In this document: one piece after another, positions 58,881-64,000 of the stretch
How positions within the stretch are numbered: the stretch's first letter is position 1
How the letters are laid out: every line of letters starts with the position of its first letter
NCBI RefSeq assembly: GCF_000244755.1
Contig: NZ_AHOO02000009.1
Coordinates: 124,001 to 188,000 of the forward strand
DNA from: Leptospira licerasiae serovar Varillal str. VAR 010
GTDB lineage: Bacteria; Spirochaetota; Leptospiria; Leptospirales; Leptospiraceae
Length of the DNA: 64,000 nt
Direction of reading: 5' to 3'
Notes under the pieces: model-generated
What the model was told of the DNA's origin: nothing
The model's database searches: none
The model's input: only the letters and a program-made list of their open reading frames with translations
Made by a program: the position numbers and the translations under genes

Positions 58881-58937
58881 GTCCGGCTTGCCGGACGAGC
58901 ACGAATGCGCAAGCCCGAAACCTGCCTTTTTTTCGGG
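58881..58937. repeat. Two adjacent intergenic stem-loops
   Basis: GTCCGGCTTGCCGGAC (58881-58896) is a perfect palindrome. Next to it CCCGAAA (58914-58920) pairs with TTTCGGG (58931-58937) across a T-rich loop. Together they lie downstream of the caspase-like gene and upstream of the desaturase gene, and may stop transcription or be a repeated intergenic element. Confidence 0.5.
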
Positions 58938-59051
58938 GAAAATCCTTGTAAAGAGACCATAATCGCCTAAATTTCCCAATTTCCCCTCACATTTTTTGCA
59001 ACCTACCCTCCCAAATTGACTCCTATTTTTTAGAAAAAAAGGGAGCCCTCC

Positions 59052-59858
59052 ATGGCAATCATTCTAAGTTTTTTTGCGGCACATTGGATTTTAGCCGCTT
59101 TCGTTCAATCGTTCTATTTACATCGTTATTCCGCTCACCAGATGTTCAAACTGAACCGTTTCTGGGAAAAGTTCTTTTACTTCTTTACCTTTGTTGTACA
59201 AGGTTCTTCCTTTCTTAATCCGAGAGCGTACGCAATTCTTCACAGAAGACACCACGCTTACAGCGACACCGCAAAAGATCCCCATTCTCCTGTAGCTTCT
59301 AAAGGATTTTTCGATATGATGTGGACTACCGCAGTCGTATACGAAAACATTTTAGATCGTAAAGAAGAAGTGGAGAAAGAGTTCAAAGGAAACTATCCTG
59401 AGATCCCTTGGTTCGATCGTTTTGCGGACTCTTGGTTCGTTCGTTTGTTCTTCGGAACTTCTTACACTCTTTTCTATATGGCATTCGTTCCTGCGGACGC
59501 AGTTTGGTTGTATGCTTTATTACCGATCCATTATCTAATGGGACCAACTCACGGTGCGATCGTGAACTGGTGCGGTCATATGTATGGATATCGCAACCAC
59601 GCAAAAAATCCCGACAATTCCAAAAACACTTTGCCGGTGGATTTTTTGATCATGGGAGAATTGTACCAAAACAATCATCATGCTCATCCGAACTCTCCGA
59701 ATTTTGCGTTCCGTTGGTTCGAGCTGGATATCACTTATCAAGTGATGAAGGTACTACATTTTATGGGCATCATCACCATCCAAAGAGCTGTTTGGACCGA
59801 AAAAGGAAGAAAAGAACTTTCCGGGACTGCGCCTTCTCCTTTAGCTGATGTAGCTTAA
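59052..59858 (+). CDS. Membrane fatty-acid desaturase
   Basis: This 268-residue protein has the three histidine clusters of acyl-CoA/acyl-lipid desaturases: HRYSAH (about 24-29), HRRHH (about 61-65) and NNHHAH (about 201-206), eight or so metal-binding His in total, plus hydrophobic helices. It puts a double bond, usually delta-9, into acyl chains. It is short compared with many desaturases, but the boxes are complete. A good terminator follows. Confidence 0.88.
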   Translation: MAIILSFFAAHWILAAFVQSFYLHRYSAHQMFKLNRFWEKFFYFFTFVVQGSSFLNPRAYAILHRRHHAYSDTAKDPHSPVASKGFFDMMWTTAVVYENILDRKEEVEKEFKGNYPEIPWFDRFADSWFVRLFFGTSYTLFYMAFVPADAVWLYALLPIHYLMGPTHGAIVNWCGHMYGYRNHAKNPDNSKNTLPVDFLIMGELYQNNHHAHPNSPNFAFRWFELDITYQVMKVLHFMGIITIQRAVWTEKGRKELSGTAPSPLADVA

Positions 59859-59886
59859 GATCTATTTAATTTAGTGAGTTTCTGGA

Positions 59887-59914
59887 AGCCGCTTGGGAAC
59901 AAGCGGCTTTTTTT
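59887..59914 (+). terminator. Intrinsic terminator after the desaturase
   Basis: AGCCGCTTG (59887-59895) pairs with CAAGCGGCT (59900-59908), then seven Ts. Loop GGAA. Confidence 0.88.
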
Positions 59915-60392
59915 ATTCTTCTCGGATCCTATCCAAGTCACCTCTCATCTCTTTATCGTATTCTTCCATTAAAAGAGGATAGAATTCGGAACTTAATTCT
60001 ATTTTCCCGTTCAATACCACTTGGAATATGGAACGGACCAATTCTTCTTTTTCGAATCCGGTGCAAATCCATTCGAGGAGTTCCAGTGCAAGGTCCAATC
60101 TACCTTCTTCCGAGATAGTTTTGCGAAAGATGTTCAAAACTTCTTTTTCTTTACCTGCTTCCAGGAAACTTCTGAGTTCCACAGGCATACTTTGTAGCAG
60201 AAGTTGCTTTTTTGCATTCGGGGTAAAAAGGAACTCGGGCTGGCCTTCAGGTAGATGAGAGTGAATTGCCTTTGTTACTTCTTCTTTAGAATGTCCTAAT
60301 TTGATTAGGGTCCGACCAAGGACCTCTCCTAATACGAAGTCTTCCAGAGGGTGAAACGGAAATCCCTGCTTTTTAGGTTCTTGATCTTCCAT
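59913..60392 (-). CDS. Helical protein of unknown function
   Basis: This 159-residue protein has no recognised family, signal or membrane segment. It is almost all alpha-helical, with charged stretches (EELVRSIFQVVLNGKIELSS) and a Leu-rich middle. It stops at the edge of the terminator of the convergent desaturase gene. Confidence 0.5.
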   Translation of the reverse strand: MEDQEPKKQGFPFHPLEDFVLGEVLGRTLIKLGHSKEEVTKAIHSHLPEGQPEFLFTPNAKKQLLLQSMPVELRSFLEAGKEKEVLNIFRKTISEEGRLDLALELLEWICTGFEKEELVRSIFQVVLNGKIELSSEFYPLLMEEYDKEMRGDLDRIREE

Positions 60393-60487
60393 CTTGTTAG
60401 AGTTCCTAACACTTGGTCTGCGGTCAAGTTTAAGGAGGCGCAGCGTTCAAAAGAGACGCAGGAAAGTGGCACGCAAGAGGCGCCAAG

Positions 60488-60545
60488 ACGCAGAGGAGAT
60501 TTTAAGTCAGTAGCCCTAAAACTTTGCGGCTCCGCGGCTCTGCGT
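60488..60545. repeat. GC-rich intergenic inverted repeat
   Basis: ACGCAGAG (60488-60495) and CTCTGCGT (60538-60545) are inverted. The surroundings from about 60420 to 60600 are rich in CGCAGAG/CTCCGCG-like words, unlike the AT-rich flanks. It is part of a gap of about 376 bases with no convincing gene, and resembles known CTCTGCGTC-type dispersed intergenic repeats of several bacteria. Confidence 0.5.
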
Positions 60546-60768
60546 GAGAATAAACACTGCGCCTCATTCTAACTCCGCGCCTCCGCCTCCAACACCGACT
60601 AACCATGTATTAGGCGGAATATTTTTGTAACCTGAATTTCACGAAACCTTAGTACGAATGGGATCTTCCCAGTGTAAGTTTTGGGTCTCTTTTTTATAGA
60701 AGAGAAAAAGGCTAAAAATACAAAGTGCGCCTTCCCGATCTAGGGAGATTCCATTTCCGGAACAATAT

Positions 60769-63150
60769 ATGAGTTTTAGACAAAAAATTTTTCTCATTCT
60801 GGGAGCAAGTCAGCTTCTATTAGTACTTATTCTGGCGATTACATTCATTCAAATGATCGACCAAGTTAAAAACGAACCTCAGGACAAAAGAGCATTAGAC
60901 CGTTCTCTGGAGTTCAGGAAGGAACTAAAACATAAGGAAGAAGTCATCCGCCTTCTTCTTAAAGAAATAGAAAGAAACCAAAAGACCCTTTCCATTTTAG
61001 AGAATGGTTTGGGGAATAGAGGTATCCTACAAGGCAACCTGGAATATATCAAAGGGATCATGACTCAGTATGGTCTTTCTATCTTTGAGATCCATGATAA
61101 GACGGGTCATGTCTATTTTAGATTCCATAGACCGGCCGATTATGGGGACGATAAGTCGGGGCAGAAGATAGTGCAAGAGGCTTTACAAGGTAGGATCGCT
61201 TCGACACTGGAGATCGGCCATAGCGGTCTTGGACTTAGGGTCACTGCCCCTCTTAGGAACGGCGGGATCATGATGGTGGGCCAGGTGGTGGATGATAAGT
61301 TTATCCAAACAATCACCGGTTCGGAAGACGTTCACCTAGCCATTTATGAAAAAGACAAACTGATCTCTTTTTCGGACGCTACCATCTCAAAATATTTAGG
61401 AGATAGAAAACCGAAAGACCTTGCTGGAATTTCCAGATTCACCTTAGAAGGAAGACATTATTATCTCACTCAGGTCCCTTACGAAAACCAAGGATTAAGT
61501 AATCTTAAATTAGATTTCGTTCTCTTGATAGATGAGACAGAACTTTACGAATCTACTCGAAATCTTTGGTTGTATTGCGGACTGATTGCTCTTGCGGTGT
61601 TCGGCGGTATCTTATTCGCATCTTATAGATTTTCTAGGGATATTATAGACGCGGTAAAGGCACTCAACTTTGCGATGCAGAACCCTAATGAAGACGAATC
61701 CAAAATTGTGGACTTAAATCGTTCTGACGAATTAGGGGAAATGGCGGAAGTATTCATCGAAATGAAAAAGGATCTTTTGGATCACCAAATGTTCCTGGAG
61801 AAAAAGGTGGAGGAGAAGACGAAAGAATTGCAGGAAACCCTGGATGATCTCCGCGCTTTGAAAGAAAAGCAAGACGGAGATTACTATCTGACTTCCTTAC
61901 TACTTCGTCCGCTTGCTACCACTAAATACCAAAGTCCGAATACTAAGATCAGCGGTATATTAAGACAAAAGAAAACTTTCGTATTCAGAAAGAAAGAGGC
62001 GGATATCGGTGGAGACCTAGTTTCCATCAGTGAGATCACATTATACGGTAAAAAATATTTGGCCATCATGAACTCGGACGCAATGGGTAAATCCATCCAA
62101 GGCGCAGGTGGTGCCCTCGTAATGGGGACAGTATTCAAGGCAATCGTTACAAGGACCCAACTTTCCAGAAGTAACCAAAAGAAAACTCCTGAAAAATGGC
62201 TAAAAGATTGTTACACCGAATTACAAAACGTGTTCGTTACATTCGACGGTACGATGCTGGTTTCCGCTTTGCTATGCCTTTTGGATGAAGAGACAGGAGC
62301 ATTATATTCTATTAATGCAGAACATCCCAATATGGTGTTATATAGGGACGCAAAAGCGAGTTTCTTAGATTCGGACTTCCCTATTCGTAAATTAGGTTTC
62401 TCAGAAAATACTACCGAACCCTTGGTGAGAGTGGATAAATTGGAAGCCGGCGACAGGATTTTCCTAGGTTCCGACGGAAGAGACGATATTTTACTCTATG
62501 ACCCGAATTTTCCGGAACCTGTGATGAACGAGGATGAGTATTTATTCTTAAGATTTGTGGAACTTTCCGGCGGAAATTTAGAGGATTTAGAAAGATTGAT
62601 CAACGCAGCAGGAGAAGTTTCAGACGATTTAAGTCTTTTGAGCATTAGCTATAAGGAAGTAGAAGTTCCTTCTTCCCGCGCAAAAGTTGTCTCGGATGAT
62701 TACAACAGACTTCTGCAGATCGGGATCAAAGAATATAAAAAGGGAAATACCGAAAAGACTAAAGAAGTTTTTGCACAAGCATTAGCGATAGACGATTCGG
62801 ACCCGGCGCTTTACAAACAAATGGCCAGGATCTGCATCAATGCGAAAGAATTCGATGAAGGTGCTAAATATACGGAGGCTTATCTTTCCAAGATACCATT
62901 CGACAACGAGTATATCTTCTATCTTTCCTATTGTCTTAGAAAAACCAAGGATTACTGGAAGTCTTTGGAATTCGCTGAAAAACTCAGATCCAGAGAACCT
63001 GAAAATATTAGGAATCTAAAACATTTGGTGGCCCTGTACAGACTTACAGGAAATCGAATGAAGTTTAGGACCACTATGTCCGTTCTGAAATCGATCCTGG
63101 CAGACTCGGACCCTAAGACAAATAATTCTTCAGAACCCGCATTGGTCTGA
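60769..63150 (+). CDS. Membrane PP2C/SpoIIE phosphatase sensor with TPR tail
   Basis: This 793-residue protein has one membrane helix (about 5-27), a periplasmic sensor of about 230 residues (Cache-like, KTGHVYFRFHRP), a second helix (about 260-282), HAMP, a coiled coil (about 330-370), and a SpoIIE/PP2C domain with EADIGGDLVSI, NSDAMGKSIQGAGGAL, GSDGRDDI and SDDLSLLSISY. A TPR-like C-terminus (about 650-780) follows. The MNSDAMGKS form departs from the usual ADxxGHG at the metal-binding site but keeps the Asp. It probably controls an anti-sigma partner; none is adjacent. No strong ribosome site before ATG 60769. Confidence 0.85.
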   Translation: MSFRQKIFLILGASQLLLVLILAITFIQMIDQVKNEPQDKRALDRSLEFRKELKHKEEVIRLLLKEIERNQKTLSILENGLGNRGILQGNLEYIKGIMTQYGLSIFEIHDKTGHVYFRFHRPADYGDDKSGQKIVQEALQGRIASTLEIGHSGLGLRVTAPLRNGGIMMVGQVVDDKFIQTITGSEDVHLAIYEKDKLISFSDATISKYLGDRKPKDLAGISRFTLEGRHYYLTQVPYENQGLSNLKLDFVLLIDETELYESTRNLWLYCGLIALAVFGGILFASYRFSRDIIDAVKALNFAMQNPNEDESKIVDLNRSDELGEMAEVFIEMKKDLLDHQMFLEKKVEEKTKELQETLDDLRALKEKQDGDYYLTSLLLRPLATTKYQSPNTKISGILRQKKTFVFRKKEADIGGDLVSISEITLYGKKYLAIMNSDAMGKSIQGAGGALVMGTVFKAIVTRTQLSRSNQKKTPEKWLKDCYTELQNVFVTFDGTMLVSALLCLLDEETGALYSINAEHPNMVLYRDAKASFLDSDFPIRKLGFSENTTEPLVRVDKLEAGDRIFLGSDGRDDILLYDPNFPEPVMNEDEYLFLRFVELSGGNLEDLERLINAAGEVSDDLSLLSISYKEVEVPSSRAKVVSDDYNRLLQIGIKEYKKGNTEKTKEVFAQALAIDDSDPALYKQMARICINAKEFDEGAKYTEAYLSKIPFDNEYIFYLSYCLRKTKDYWKSLEFAEKLRSREPENIRNLKHLVALYRLTGNRMKFRTTMSVLKSILADSDPKTNNSSEPALV

Positions 63151-63197
63151 TTTTTTTCGTTTTCTAGGAGACCTAGATCCGTCCAAATTGGTAATCC

Positions 63198-64000
63198 ATG
63201 TCGGCGGAAATGCGAAAAAAGATCGAATCTGTTCTGGTAGTCATTAAAAGAACAAAGTATGAATTAGATCTGGAGAGTTACGGCTCTCTAGAAGAATTCA
63301 AAAGAGTAGCACAGATCCAAAATGATTCATTCTCTAGGATCTACCAATCTCACCTAAGACAGATCCAAAGCAGAGAAGAATTAAAACGTACTTTCCCCAA
63401 TGGAAAGTTCATCTTTAGGGAAGAATTAGAAAATATAGATATTGCGCGCTATGATCTGGTGATCGCGTTAGGTGGAGACAATCATTTTACTTACGTTGCC
63501 CATCATGCCTTGGACAATTTAGTTCTGGGATGTAATTCGGATCCTGAAACTTCTGTCGGAGCCCTTTTATCCTTTCATACCTCCGATATTTCAAAGGCAG
63601 TTGCCCAAAATTGGGAGAACATAATTATAGAAGAATGGCCCAGGATCAATGTTCGGATAGAATATCCGAACGGGCAAGCGATAGAGACATTCCAAGGGAT
63701 CAGCGAAATTTCTATCCGTAATAATAGTCCCGACTTAACGAGCCGATTTCTGATCTCTCACGAACAAGTCTCCGAAGAACAGAAATGTTCGGGCCTTTTA
63801 GTATATACCGGAGCAGGTTCTACTGGTTGGGTTATGTCTTGCGAAAATAAAGACGTAAGCTTTGACAAGCAAGAGCCCTATTTCAAAGTGTACTGTAGAG
63901 AGTTGCGTAAGAAGGAAAGTTTCCAATACAAATTGGATCACTTTACGGTTCACAATTCTTTCCGTCTAATATCCGAAATGCGCGGGGGGATCTCAATCGA
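63198..64000 (+). CDS. NAD(+)/NADH kinase-like protein, cut at the window end
   Basis: The reading frame opens at ATG 63198 and continues to base 64000 without a stop (about 267 codons). [17 protein letters not shown] has the GGD motif of NAD kinases (ordinary members have GGDG), and [16 protein letters not shown] and [13 protein letters not shown] match the NxD and TGSTG-like regions of the NADK2/plant-type group. The missing Gly after GGD is replaced by Asn. The start could also be ATG 63210. Confidence 0.6.
   Translation, partial: MSAEMRKKIESVLVVIKRTKYELDLESYGSLEEFKRVAQIQNDSFSRIYQSHLRQIQSREELKRTFPNGKFIFREELENIDIARYDLVIALGGDNHFTYVAHHALDNLVLGCNSDPETSVGALLSFHTSDISKAVAQNWENIIIEEWPRINVRIEYPNGQAIETFQGISEISIRNNSPDLTSRFLISHEQVSEEQKCSGLLVYTGAGSTGWVMSCENKDVSFDKQEPYFKVYCRELRKKESFQYKLDHFTVHNSFRLISEMRGGISI

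Noticed and set aside
1..64000. CRISPR arrays, IS elements, prophage or tRNA genes
   Set aside because: No regular spacer-repeat series, transposase or integrase motifs, or cloverleaf were seen. The short repeats are too short and too scattered for CRISPR.

Overview
The window looks like a chromosomal segment of a Leptospira. Several gene types support this: 7TM-DISM cyclases, many PP2C/SpoIIE phosphatases with GAF or kinase-AAA modules, a DUF1564-like protein, a small TIGR04454-like lipoprotein, FecR proteins, MetH with a methionine-cycle operon, and a MeaA/MeaB pair. The moderate GC content and the saprophyte-like metabolic genes suggest the intermediate (P2) or saprophytic part of the genus; that placement is inference. 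No rRNA, tRNA, transposase, prophage or CRISPR array was seen. Both ends cut through genes: a cyclase at 1 and a NAD-kinase-like gene at 64000.

Layout. 1-10.6 kb is mostly housekeeping and signalling: cyclase, peroxiredoxin, M61 peptidase, SDR, argB, GAF-PP2C phosphatase, phosphofructokinase. 11.3-18.1 kb on the minus strand is a methionine-cycle operon: an ArsR-methyltransferase regulator (SahR-like), ahcY, a ferredoxin, metH and a small unknown gene. Its promoter carries a perfect 16-bp palindrome. 18.2-23 kb holds a DUF1564-like gene, two FecR proteins, an orphan DNA methyltransferase, a HAMP membrane protein and an ECF sigma factor. 24-28.7 kb holds a patatin plus GH5 glycolipid-hydrolase pair, a probable structured RNA (6S-like) with its own promoter, and an MFS transporter. 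29-37 kb has a diguanylate cyclase, a solute symporter and a 1758-residue pseudokinase-AAA-GAF-PP2C protein. 37-40 kb has a two-gene unit, an MpaB/Lcp-like oxygenase and a PaxB/Pyr4-like membrane terpene cyclase, divergent from a FadL-type porin. 41-45.5 kb contains a haloalkane dehalogenase, an NAPE-PLD-like lipoprotein and a two-component system. 45.8-57.5 kb contains an FG-GAP repeat lipoprotein, cell-envelope methyl- and glycosyltransferase-like genes, and meaA-meaB. 57.6-64 kb contains a secreted caspase-fold/ankyrin protein, a fatty acid desaturase, another PP2C sensor and a NAD kinase homologue.

Three things stand out. First, the oxygenase plus membrane terpene cyclase unit beside a hydrophobic-substrate porin is a candidate isoprenoid-modifying system. 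Second, a short interspersed repeat (GTAGTAACTTCGAC and variants) is found only between about 11.3 and 28.0 kb, both as inverted pairs and inside genes. Third, there are several unusually clear regulatory elements: the SahR-like operator, the 6S-like RNA with a sigma70-type promoter, and a 16-bp stem that buries a start codon. All calls come from reading the sequence; no database search was possible.
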